64,000 bases of DNA from Salinactinospora qingdaonensis (GTDB lineage Bacteria; Actinomycetota; Actinomycetes; Streptosporangiales; Streptosporangiaceae), in NCBI RefSeq assembly GCF_039539445.1, contig NZ_BAABDD010000004.1, forward strand, positions 62,001-126,000. The letters run 5' to 3'. Positions 53,076 to 60,937 of the stretch are shown here, piece by piece (positions within the stretch are counted from its first letter, which is position 1; the number at the start of each line of letters is the position of its first letter). Below the pieces are notes generated by a model. It saw nothing but the letters and a program-made list of their open reading frames with translations. It ran no database searches and was not told where the DNA came from. The position numbers were made by a program, and so were the translations under genes.

Positions 53076-53884
53076 TGCTGTGCTCCAGGGGCGTAGGAAA
53101 GTACACGGTGGCGCCCCCTTGCCGGGACGCGCGCTGCGTTGTGTCGGGTCACCTTCTGATCGCGTGTGCGCTTATCGGCCGACTCACCCGCACGGGCCCG
53201 CCCTGCCGGCACCAGTGGTTCCAGGCGGTGGCTGCTGTGGATGCGCGCCGCGATCGCGACTCGAACATAACGAAGATACGGGGCGCTCTCGCGATGGTCA
53301 AATCCACAAGCCGCGCACAAGCTGGCGTGACCAGGCAACCAAGGGGCGGCGCTCCACGGTTGTCCACGAGAGTGGCAGTGTGTGGAAAACACTTTGTCCA
53401 CAGGCTGTGAGTAGCCGACCTGGCGGCCTAAGCTGTGGACAGCCCCCTAGTTGAACGCCGTGGGGCCACAGGGTTACGGTCTCCCGGCTATCCCCTGCTC
53501 CCACCCACTGGTCACACCCTGTCAACTGGGAATTGTGGATAAGTCAACAGCGTCACCGCAGATCTGCAAAGCTGTGGAAAACACAGTGCACAACATGTGG
53601 ATAAGACACGAGGACTGTGGAGCGAGCAGGAGACACGAGCGACGTCGTCACTGACCCGAACCTCGCACCGTACACACATTCGTCCACAGAAATACCGTTA
53701 GTTTCCCACAGGGCACCGTCCGTAAGAGGGGCTCATCCCCAACCACCCCCCACGCGACCGGACGGTCCCCGAATCGGATGCCGCGACAATGGATCGTCGG
53801 AGCCGATGCGCGCGGGGTGCCAGCGAGAGCGCACCGGCAACGGCCGGCACATCCATGAGGAGGGGCGAACCATGGCAGGTCACC
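53076..53884. promoter_or_regulatory. rpmH-dnaA divergent region with DnaA boxes
   Basis: Perfect DnaA boxes at 53394-53402 (TTGTCCACA), 53534-53542 and 53596-53604 (TGTGGATAA). One-mismatch boxes at 53360, 53381, 53434, 53573 and 53680. The group lies 280-520 bp before dnaA, so autoregulation or a bipartite origin is possible. A six-codon ORF at 53872 overlaps the dnaA start. Confidence 0.75.
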
Positions 53885-53892
53885 GTGTCTGA
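53872..53892 (+). CDS. Six-codon leader ORF overlapping the dnaA start
   Basis: MAGHRV-stop: ATG 53872 lies 8 nt after AGGAGG (53858-53863), the best Shine-Dalgarno in the region. Its TGA at 53890-53892 lies 5 bp past the first base of the dnaA GTG (53885), in another frame. It may couple dnaA translation to leader termination. Confidence 0.4.
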   Translation: MAGHRV

Positions 53893-55900
53893 TGGACAGG
53901 TCAACCTCGCAATGGTGTGGTCGAGTGTCTTGGAGGCCCTCGACAGCAACGCGCTGCCCCCGCAACAGCGGGCGTGGCTGCCGCAGACCCGCCCATTGGG
54001 ACTCATCGAGGACACCGCCTTGTTGGCGGCCCCCAACGAGTTCGCCAAGGAGATTCTGGAAAACCGCCTGCGCCCGGCCATCAGCCAAGCGCTCTCCGCC
54101 GAGCTGGGCCGCGAGATCCGCGTTGCCGTCACGGTCGACCCCACAGCGATGCAACCGGCCCCGCCGCAGCAGCCACTCCCCTCAGCCCCCTATGGCAGTC
54201 CAGAACCGCCCCCAAACCCGGGACGCCCCGAGTTCCCCCGGCCCAACGAACAGTCCCGAGGGTGGCAGGAGTCGCCCAACAGCGGGGCCGGCGACGGACA
54301 GCAGCCGGTCACCTCTGAGGACACGCCTGCACCACCCGCCACCTCGGAGGATCTGCCCGACGGCCACTTTGGTCACCCCGGGCACCTGGAGGAGGGCGCT
54401 ACCTTTCCCCCGGCAGGACAGCTCCCCGGTGCAGCGCCGGGGGCGCCGGGGAGCACCGCCGGCGAGCCCGGCCGGCACGAACGCCCCGGCAGCGGCGAGG
54501 ACCTCCTGGCGGGCTGGGAAGAGCCGGGCTCCCATAGCGGGTACGACTCCTTCGGCTACCCCTTGACCAGTGCCCAAGACAGCTCTGGCGACCCGCGCTA
54601 CCGCGGCTGGGAGGAGCCGCCACGCTGGGACCGCCCCAACCGCTGGGAGAGCCCAGCGTGGGAGGTCCCCGCTGGACAGCCTGCCTCCAGCGGGCCGCCC
54701 GCGCCCGAGACGGACAACACGGACAACGCAGTCGGCGAGGCGGCCGATGCGGAACCGGCAGCGCCCTCGGGTGCTGAGGAGGAGCCTGGTCCGGTTCCCC
54801 CCGCTCCCGCCCCAAGCGCGCCCGACACCTCGGGGGGCAACCAGCCGCACACCTCAGCCGAGCCGGCCCGACTGAACCCGAAGTACACCTTTGACACCTT
54901 CGTCATCGGTTCCAGCAACCGGTTCGCGCACGCCGCGGCGGTGGCCGTGGCCGAGGCGCCGGCCAAGGCCTACAACCCGCTGTTCATCTATGGCGGCTCC
55001 GGGCTGGGCAAGACGCACCTGCTGCACGCGATCGGTCACTACACGCAGCGCCTCTACGACGGCGCCCGGGTGCGCTACGTCAGCTCCGAGGAATTCACCA
55101 ACGAGTTCATCAACTCCATCCGCGACGGCAAGGCCGACGGCTTCCGTCGCCGGTACCGCGACATCGACGTGCTGCTTGTGGACGACATCCAGTTTCTGGA
55201 GAACAAGGAGCAGACCCAGGAAGAGTTCTTCCACACCTTCAACACCCTCCACAACTCCAACAAGCAGATCGTCATCTCCAGCGACCGTCCTCCCAAACAG
55301 CTCGTGACGCTGGAGGACCGGCTGCGCAACCGGTTCGAGTGGGGGCTGATCACCGATGTGCAGCCTCCTGAACTGGAGACACGGATCGCGATCCTGCGCA
55401 AGAAGGCCGCGCAGGAAGGGTTGGCGGCGCCACCGGAGGTTCTGGAGTTCATCGCCAGCAAGATCGCGACGAACATCCGGGAGCTTGAGGGGGCGCTGAT
55501 CCGGGTCACCGCCTTCGCCAGCCTCAACCGGCAGTCGGTGGACCTCCACCTGACGGGGATCGTGTTGAAGGACCTGATCCCCAACGACGAGGGCCCCGAG
55601 ATCACGACGTCGGCGATCATCGCCCAGACCGCCTCTTACTTCGGTCTGACCACCGAGGATCTGTCGGGTACCTCACGGTCGCGGGTGCTGGTGACCGCCC
55701 GCCAGATCGCGATGTATCTGTGTCGGGAACTCACTGACCTGTCCCTGCCCAAGATCGGCCAACAGTTCGGTGGCCGGGATCACACCACGGTCATGCACGC
55801 CGACCGCAAGATCCGTTCTCTCATGGCCGAGCGTCGCTCGATCTACAACCAGGTGACCGAGCTGACCAACCGCATCAAGCAGCAGTCGCGCAACCTGTGA
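53885..55900 (+). CDS. dnaA: Chromosomal replication initiator DnaA
   Basis: The 671-aa protein begins at GTG 53885 (SDGQVNLAMVWSSVLEALDS), the family-like start; it has only a weak AGGT ahead. Domain I (1-85) is followed by an unusually long disordered Pro/Gly/Glu-rich domain II (about 90-320). Domain III has Walker A GGSGLGKTH (about 370-378), Walker B LLVDDIQFL (about 430), and domain IV the box-binding FGGRDHTTVMHADRKIR (about 628-644). Long domain II is typical of streptomycete-like actinobacteria. Two hairpins follow the stop. Confidence 0.97.
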   Translation: MSDGQVNLAMVWSSVLEALDSNALPPQQRAWLPQTRPLGLIEDTALLAAPNEFAKEILENRLRPAISQALSAELGREIRVAVTVDPTAMQPAPPQQPLPSAPYGSPEPPPNPGRPEFPRPNEQSRGWQESPNSGAGDGQQPVTSEDTPAPPATSEDLPDGHFGHPGHLEEGATFPPAGQLPGAAPGAPGSTAGEPGRHERPGSGEDLLAGWEEPGSHSGYDSFGYPLTSAQDSSGDPRYRGWEEPPRWDRPNRWESPAWEVPAGQPASSGPPAPETDNTDNAVGEAADAEPAAPSGAEEEPGPVPPAPAPSAPDTSGGNQPHTSAEPARLNPKYTFDTFVIGSSNRFAHAAAVAVAEAPAKAYNPLFIYGGSGLGKTHLLHAIGHYTQRLYDGARVRYVSSEEFTNEFINSIRDGKADGFRRRYRDIDVLLVDDIQFLENKEQTQEEFFHTFNTLHNSNKQIVISSDRPPKQLVTLEDRLRNRFEWGLITDVQPPELETRIAILRKKAAQEGLAAPPEVLEFIASKIATNIRELEGALIRVTAFASLNRQSVDLHLTGIVLKDLIPNDEGPEITTSAIIAQTASYFGLTTEDLSGTSRSRVLVTARQIAMYLCRELTDLSLPKIGQQFGGRDHTTVMHADRKIRSLMAERRSIYNQVTELTNRIKQQSRNL

Positions 55901-55905
55901 TTTCC

Positions 55906-55946
55906 GCGGCCGAGCTGGGGTCCTGAGGCGCTTCCGGCTCGGCCGC
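55906..55946 (+). terminator. Hairpin after dnaA
   Basis: GCGGCCGAGC (55906-55915) and GCTCGGCCGC (55937-55946) form a 10-bp perfect stem just 6 bp after the dnaA stop. Confidence 0.6.
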
Positions 55947-55959
55947 CGACAAACTCCCC

Positions 55960-55988
55960 CGCCTGTCTTCGGAGCGAAGGGACAGGCG
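55960..55988 (+). terminator. Second hairpin before oriC
   Basis: CGCCTGTC (55960-55967) and GACAGGCG (55981-55988), with an inner CTTCG/CGAAG pair. Probably a second barrier to transcription into oriC. Confidence 0.5.
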
Positions 55989-56756
55989 TATCCGCCGTCT
56001 CCCGCTTCACCACTCCCCCTGCACGCCGCCGCCTTTCCCCATACCTGTGGATAACCAGTGGAAAAGTTGCGGATAACTCGACGGTAGCTGTGGGTAAGTA
56101 GGGGATGCGCTGTGGGTAAAGGTGTGAATCTGTCGTCCTGTGACCCGATGACCCACTGGGAATTCTTGTGGGTAGCCCGTGGATAACTCGTGGATAAGCC
56201 GTGGATAACCGGTGGACAGGCTGTGGGAGTCCTTCACACGTCCACAGTGCGCCGTGTTATCCCCAGCCGCCGCCCACAAGAGCAGTGGACAGAAAAACCG
56301 CGGCTACGCTGGGCAAACGGTGGTTGTCCACACTGTCCACAGCCCCTATTACTACTGCGCCACCTATTAACCCCCCGAGTGACGTGGAAAGTGGGTTCAC
56401 CCCCAACCTGTGCACAACTACCGCCGCCGTGCCGCAGCTTCGTTGGAAACGCCAACGGCATCGAGTCGAGTGGCCTCCAGTGCTGGGCATTAGCAGCTTC
56501 TTCGCTGGTCAGAGGCGAATTGGCGGCAATCGAGCGTGTGGGCGGCGACAGTGAGAGAATCCGGGTAACGTGTGAAGCCGTTCCCTTGTCTCGCGGTGGC
56601 AGTCGGGTGCAGGCTGAGACCTCCGAGGTCGCACCGCTGGGATGAACCGGCTACCGAGCTGGCGTAGTGCCGACTGCCGATCACGCGTGGTCATGTCACG
56701 GCAGCTATGTGTACAGCCCATGGGCGCCATCGTTTTCGCAGAAAGAGGGTCGGATC
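55989..56756. other. dnaA-dnaN intergenic region outside the box cluster
   Basis: Beyond the DnaA boxes (56041-56420), the remaining 330 bp to dnaN has no recognisable gene. The dnaN promoter should lie here but I cannot place it with confidence. Confidence 0.5.
56041..56420. other. Replication origin oriC
   Basis: Dense DnaA boxes between dnaA and dnaN: perfect TGTGGATAA at 56046 and TTGTCCACA at 56334. Variants with one mismatch occur at 56068, 56089, 56111, 56178, 56189, 56200, 56257 and 56343, and further related 9-mers at 56167, 56211 and 56409. Three lie 11 bp apart in the same orientation (56178, 56189, 56200), which would stack DnaA on one helix face. The layout matches actinobacterial origins. 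Confidence 0.93.
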
Positions 56757-57890
56757 GTGAAGTTCCGGGTCGAACGTGACGTACTCGCTGAGGCCGTGGC
56801 CTGGACCGCGCGTTCGCTGCCGGCACGGCCGTCCGTTCCCGTCCTCGCTGGGATGCTGCTGGAGGCCAGCGACGAGGGCGACAGCCAGCGCCTGAAACTC
56901 TCCGGCTTTGACTACGAGGTCTCGGGGCAGGTCTCGGTGGACATCGATGTGGAAGAGCCGGGCACCACACTGGTCTCGGGGCGGCTGTTGGCTGAGATCA
57001 CCCGCAACCTGCCGCCGCGGACGGTGGAGTTCAGCACCGACGGCGCGAAGGTCACCCTCTCCTGCGGCAGCGCGAAGTTCACCCTGTTGACCATGCCGGT
57101 GGAGGACTACCCGACGCTGCCGGAGATGCCTAACCTCGCCGGATCGGTGGGCAGCGACGTCTTCTCCGCCGCTGTGGGGCAGGTCGCCGTCGCCGCCGGC
57201 CGCGACGAAACGCTGCCCATGCTCACCGGCGTTCGAGTCGAGATCGAGGGCGAGACCCTCACACTGGCCTCCACCGACCGTTACCGGCTGGCCGTGCGCG
57301 AGCTGACCTGGAATCCAGAAGACCCCGAACTGTCGGCTGTGGCGCTGGTACCGGCCAAGACGCTGGCCGACACGGCCAAGTCGCTCACCGGCGGTGCCGA
57401 AGTCTCTATCGCGCTGTCCTCGGCCGACAGCGGAGAGGGCATGATCGGTTTCGAGGGGGGAGGCCGGCGCACCACGACCCGGCTGCTCGACAACGAATTC
57501 CCCAAGTACCGTGCCCTGCTGCCCGACTCCTTCAACTCCGTCGCCGAGCTGTCCAAGAGCGAGTTCCTCGACGCTGTCAAACGGGTCTCACTGGTCGCCG
57601 AACGCAACACGCCACTGCGGTTGGCTTTCAGCGAGAGCCAACTCGTTCTCGAAGCGGGCACCGGCGAGGAAGCACAGGCGGTGGAAGTCCTTGATGCCTC
57701 GCTGACAGGCGATGACATCCAGATCGCCTTCAACTCCTCCTACCTGATCGACGGGCTCAACGCGATCGACTCCGACACCGCCCGGCTACAGTTCACCACG
57801 TCCACCAAGCCTGCGATCATCACGGGCAAGCCCGCCGACGAGGACGCCACGGCCGAGTATCGATACCTGATCATGCCGGTGCGGATGTAG
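56757..57890 (+). CDS. dnaN: DNA polymerase III beta subunit (sliding clamp)
   Basis: The 377-aa protein has three clamp domains. GTG 56757 gives the family start (KFRVERDVLAEAVAWTARSL); an AGAGGG lies just upstream. It continues with VPVLAGMLLEA, then DNEFPKYRALLPDSF in the domain II/III linker region, and closes with the conserved YRYLIMPVRM that forms part of the partner-binding pocket. Lies directly after oriC. Confidence 0.97.
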   Translation: MKFRVERDVLAEAVAWTARSLPARPSVPVLAGMLLEASDEGDSQRLKLSGFDYEVSGQVSVDIDVEEPGTTLVSGRLLAEITRNLPPRTVEFSTDGAKVTLSCGSAKFTLLTMPVEDYPTLPEMPNLAGSVGSDVFSAAVGQVAVAAGRDETLPMLTGVRVEIEGETLTLASTDRYRLAVRELTWNPEDPELSAVALVPAKTLADTAKSLTGGAEVSIALSSADSGEGMIGFEGGGRRTTTRLLDNEFPKYRALLPDSFNSVAELSKSEFLDAVKRVSLVAERNTPLRLAFSESQLVLEAGTGEEAQAVEVLDASLTGDDIQIAFNSSYLIDGLNAIDSDTARLQFTTSTKPAIITGKPADEDATAEYRYLIMPVRM

Positions 57891-57950
57891 CGCTGACCAC
57901 TCGCTTTATCGACATATCACCCCCACCGGGTACGAGGGAAAGGCACGAGG

Positions 57951-58844
57951 ATGCAACTGGGGCTGATCGGCCTGGGCAAGATGGGCGGCAACATGCGGGC
58001 GCGGCTGCGTGAGAAGGGGCACGAGGTCGTGGGAGTCGATCATCACCCCGAACGCAGCGACGTCGAAAGCACCGCCGAGATGGTGCGCACCCTGGCCACG
58101 CCGCGAACCGTCTGGCTCATGATCCCCGCGGGGGAACCCACCAAGAGCGCCGTCCACGAACTCAGCGGCCTCCTCGACCCCGGCGACCTCGTCATCGAGG
58201 GCGGCAACTCTCACTATCTCGACGACCGCCGCCAGGCCGACGAACTGAAGAGTCGCGGCATCCACTACATCGACGCCGGTGTCAGTGGCGGTGTCTGGGG
58301 CCGTGAGAACGGCTACGGCATCATGGTCGGCGGCGCTGCCGAGGACGTCGCCCGTGTGCAGCCGATCTTCGACGCCCTGACCCCCGACTCCGGCGGAGGC
58401 TTTGTCCACGCCGGCGACATCGGTGCGGGCCATTTCGTCAAGATGGTGCACAACGGCATCGAGTACGGCATGATGCAGGCTTTCGCCGAGGGCTACGAGC
58501 TCATGGCCGCCTCTGACGTGGTCGATGACGTCGTGGGCACCTTCGACAGTTGGCGCGAAGGCACCGTGGTCCGTTCCTGGCTGCTCGACCTACTCGTGCG
58601 TGCGCTGGAAGAGGACCCCGAGCTGGCTGGGTTGCGTGGCTACGCTCAGGACTCCGGTGAGGGCCGCTGGACGGTTCAGGCGGCTGTGGACCACGCGGTG
58701 CCGGCCCCGGCGATCACCGCTGCTCTGTTCGCCCGTTTCTCCTCCCGGCAGGAAGACAGCCCCGCCATGAAGGTCATCGCCGCCCTGCGCAACCAGTTCG
58801 GCGGCCACGCCGTGACTAAGGCCAAGGGCGACACGGGTGAATAG
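57951..58844 (+). CDS. gnd: 6-phosphogluconate dehydrogenase, decarboxylating (short form)
   Basis: Oxidative pentose-phosphate enzyme giving ribulose-5-phosphate. The 297-aa protein is the short class: LGLIGLGKMGGNMRARLREK (Rossmann, 3-22), DLVIEGGNSHYLDDRRQADE, then DAGVSGGVWGRENGYGIMVG and HFVKMVHNGIEYGMMQAFAE (catalytic Lys at about 164). GVDHHP after the second strand suggests NAD rather than NADP use, an inference. The position between dnaN and recF is conserved in actinobacteria. Confidence 0.95.
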   Translation: MQLGLIGLGKMGGNMRARLREKGHEVVGVDHHPERSDVESTAEMVRTLATPRTVWLMIPAGEPTKSAVHELSGLLDPGDLVIEGGNSHYLDDRRQADELKSRGIHYIDAGVSGGVWGRENGYGIMVGGAAEDVARVQPIFDALTPDSGGGFVHAGDIGAGHFVKMVHNGIEYGMMQAFAEGYELMAASDVVDDVVGTFDSWREGTVVRSWLLDLLVRALEEDPELAGLRGYAQDSGEGRWTVQAAVDHAVPAPAITAALFARFSSRQEDSPAMKVIAALRNQFGGHAVTKAKGDTGE

Positions 58845-58859
58845 ATCCCGCGCGGGCAG

Positions 58860-58905
58860 TGTCAGCTAGAGCTGACTGTACTGGCGCGGTCGGCTCTAGC
58901 TGACA
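58860..58905 (+). terminator. Terminator-like stem-loop after gnd
   Basis: 17-bp arms with one mismatch (58860-58876 and 58889-58905), 15 bp after the gnd stop, with a 12-nt loop. Confidence 0.7.
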
Positions 58906-58936
58906 GCCGCGATTTCGACCCACTGGCTGCATCGCC

Positions 58937-58950
58937 GTTTCACGTGAAAC
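58937..58950. other. parS site upstream of recF
   Basis: Perfect GTTTCACGTGAAAC, 19 bp before the recF start. On the other side of oriC from the other perfect sites. Confidence 0.95.
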
Positions 58951-58968
58951 CGCTGAGGGGGAGGCCAG

Positions 58969-60102
58969 ATGTACGTTTCACACCTACAACTGGCCGACTA
59001 TCGTTCCTACGAATCCGTGCTGCTGGAGTTGGCGCCGGGCGTGAGCACCTTCGTCGGCCCCAACGGGCACGGCAAGACCAACTTGGTCGAAGCGCTCGGC
59101 TACGCCGCCACCTTGAGCAGCCACCGGGTATCCACAGATGCTCCCCTCGTGCGGAAGGGGGCCGAGCGCGCGATCGTGCGTGCCAAAGTTGTCAAAGGCG
59201 AGCAGAGCGCTCTCATCGAGTTGGAGATCAACCCGGGCAAAGCCAACCGCGCGCGACTCAACCGTTCCGCCGCCACCCGGCCGCGCGACGTTCTCGGTGT
59301 CTTGCGCACCGTTCTGTTCGCGCCAGAGGACCTGGCGCTGGTCAAGGGTGATCCCGGCGAGCGACGCCGTTTCCTCGACGATCTGCTGGTGGCTCGCGCC
59401 CCGCGCTACGCGGCGGTCCGCTCCGATTACGATCGCGTGCTCAAGCAGCGAAACGCGCTGCTGAAGTCCGCTTCGGCGGCTTACCTCAAACAGCGCACCG
59501 CCCCTGATCTGTCGACACTGGACGTCTGGGACGATCACCTGGCCCAGAGCGGGGCCGATCTGCTGGCTGCCCGCTTGGCCTTGGTCGCTGAGCTACAACC
59601 GTTGACGGCCAAGGCTTACAGCGAACTCACATCGAGCGGTGGCCCACCGGTGTTGCAGTACCGATGTTCGGCCAGCGAGGGTGAGGAACCGCTTCCCGGC
59701 GCCCGGGATGATCTCGTCGAGGTCCTGCGCGCCGCCCTGGTGCAAGCGCGCGAGCAGGAGTTGCAGCGCGGCGTTAGCCTGGTCGGCCCCCACCGCGACG
59801 ATCTGCAATTACGACTGGACGACCTGCCGGCGAAGGGGTACGCGAGTCAGGGTGAGTCGTGGTCCTATGCGCTGTCGTTGCGGTTGGCCGGATTTGAGCT
59901 GTTGCGTGCCGATGGCGACGATCCGGTGCTCATCCTCGATGACGTCTTCGCCGAGCTCGACGAAGAGCGGCGCCGCCGGCTCGCTGAACACGTGCGCACC
60001 GCTGAGCAGGTCCTCGTGAGCGCGGCCGTGGCCGAAGACATTCCTTCCGAACTGATCGGTGCTCGTTTCGAGGTACGGGAAGGGACGGTGGCGCGTGAGT
60101 AG
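58969..60102 (+). CDS. recF: DNA replication and repair protein RecF
   Basis: The 377-aa SMC-like ATPase helps load RecA at gaps. It has HLQLADYRSYESVLLELAPG, Walker A FVGPNGHGKTNLVEALGYAA (about 28-47), LRTVLFAPEDLALVKG, and the ABC signature/Walker B end SWSYALSLRLA and LILDDVFAELDEERR (about 322-336). ATG 58969 fits. The gene overlaps dciA by 8 bp and carries a parS in its leader. Confidence 0.97.
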   Translation: MYVSHLQLADYRSYESVLLELAPGVSTFVGPNGHGKTNLVEALGYAATLSSHRVSTDAPLVRKGAERAIVRAKVVKGEQSALIELEINPGKANRARLNRSAATRPRDVLGVLRTVLFAPEDLALVKGDPGERRRFLDDLLVARAPRYAAVRSDYDRVLKQRNALLKSASAAYLKQRTAPDLSTLDVWDDHLAQSGADLLAARLALVAELQPLTAKAYSELTSSGGPPVLQYRCSASEGEEPLPGARDDLVEVLRAALVQAREQELQRGVSLVGPHRDDLQLRLDDLPAKGYASQGESWSYALSLRLAGFELLRADGDDPVLILDDVFAELDEERRRRLAEHVRTAEQVLVSAAVAEDIPSELIGARFEVREGTVARE

Positions 60103-60595
60103 CGCTGAGACGCCACACCCTGGGGACAGTAGTCCCGCCGCGGGTGGAGCCCGGGGAGTCGAGCTCGCGCGTCAGGCGCTGGCTCAGGCCCGTGTGGCGG
60201 CCAAGGAGCGAGGGGCCACCCCCGGTCCGCGCCCTCGCCGTGCTCGGAGCCGGTCGGCGCGCTCCCGCAATGAGCCGCAGCACTTCGGCGATGCCATCCG
60301 AGCCTGGCTCATCGAGCACGGTTGGCAGGAGCAGGTGGCGATCGGCGGCATCTTCGGCCGGTGGTCACAGATCGTGGGCGAACGCCTTGCCCAGTATGCG
60401 CGGCCGGCCACCTTCGACGACGGGGTTCTCACGGTCGACACCGACTCCCCGACGTGGGCCACGCAGGTGAGGGCGCTGACCCCGCAGTTGTTGCGCAGGA
60501 TTAACGAGGAGCTGGGGCATGGCAGTGTGACCTCGATCAAGGTGCGCGGCCCGCAGCGTAGCTCCCGCTCCACCGGAGCCTGGCGGGCTCGCTAG
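60095..60595 (+). CDS. dciA: DciA-type helicase operator (DUF721)
   Basis: The 166-aa protein starts at GTG 60095, overlapping the recF stop. A disordered Arg/Pro-rich half (about 1-70) is followed by the DUF721 domain (about 72-150: RAWLIEHGWQEQVAIGGIFG, RWSQIVGERLAQYARPATFD, LTVDTDSPTWATQVRALTPQ). DciA proteins load replicative DnaB in bacteria without DnaC, fitting this actinobacterial context. It is the natural partner of the intein-bearing DnaB here. Confidence 0.85.
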   Translation: MSSAETPHPGDSSPAAGGARGVELARQALAQARVAAKERGATPGPRPRRARSRSARSRNEPQHFGDAIRAWLIEHGWQEQVAIGGIFGRWSQIVGERLAQYARPATFDDGVLTVDTDSPTWATQVRALTPQLLRRINEELGHGSVTSIKVRGPQRSSRSTGAWRAR

Positions 60596-60937
60596 GGCCA
60601 GTCGCGTGGGGCGCCCTCGCTACGGGCACTGAACGGGGCGCGGAGTTGATTTCGGGGGCTTCCGCGTGTGGGGAGTCGTCTCCCGCTCTACTCGTTCGTT
60701 CTAGAGCATCACAGGGCCGTTAGTGCCACTTTCTGACAGCGCGCGCGGTATCATGGAGAAGGTTCTTCGGACGCTTCCGCCGGCGAAGCTCGCCTCAGGA
60801 ATAGGGGCAGAGGATTGGCGAAGTGAGTGGGTGCCCGGCGGAGGCCGCTGTCAGACAGCGATGTCACCTTGGGTCACCGGCACGCTCGCCGGTCGTCGTG
60901 CGGCCGGGAGGGTCCCCAGCAGGAGGGTGTTCACACT
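60596..60937. other. Intergenic region upstream of gyrB
   Basis: About 340 bp, expected to carry the gyrB promoter. I see no recognised element except the strong AGGAGG at 60921 that serves gyrB. Confidence 0.5.

Noticed and set aside
53789..53884. Upstream extension of dnaA to ATG 53789 or 53855
   Set aside because: No ribosome-binding site before either ATG and the added residues do not resemble DnaA domain I; GTG 53885 fits the family start.
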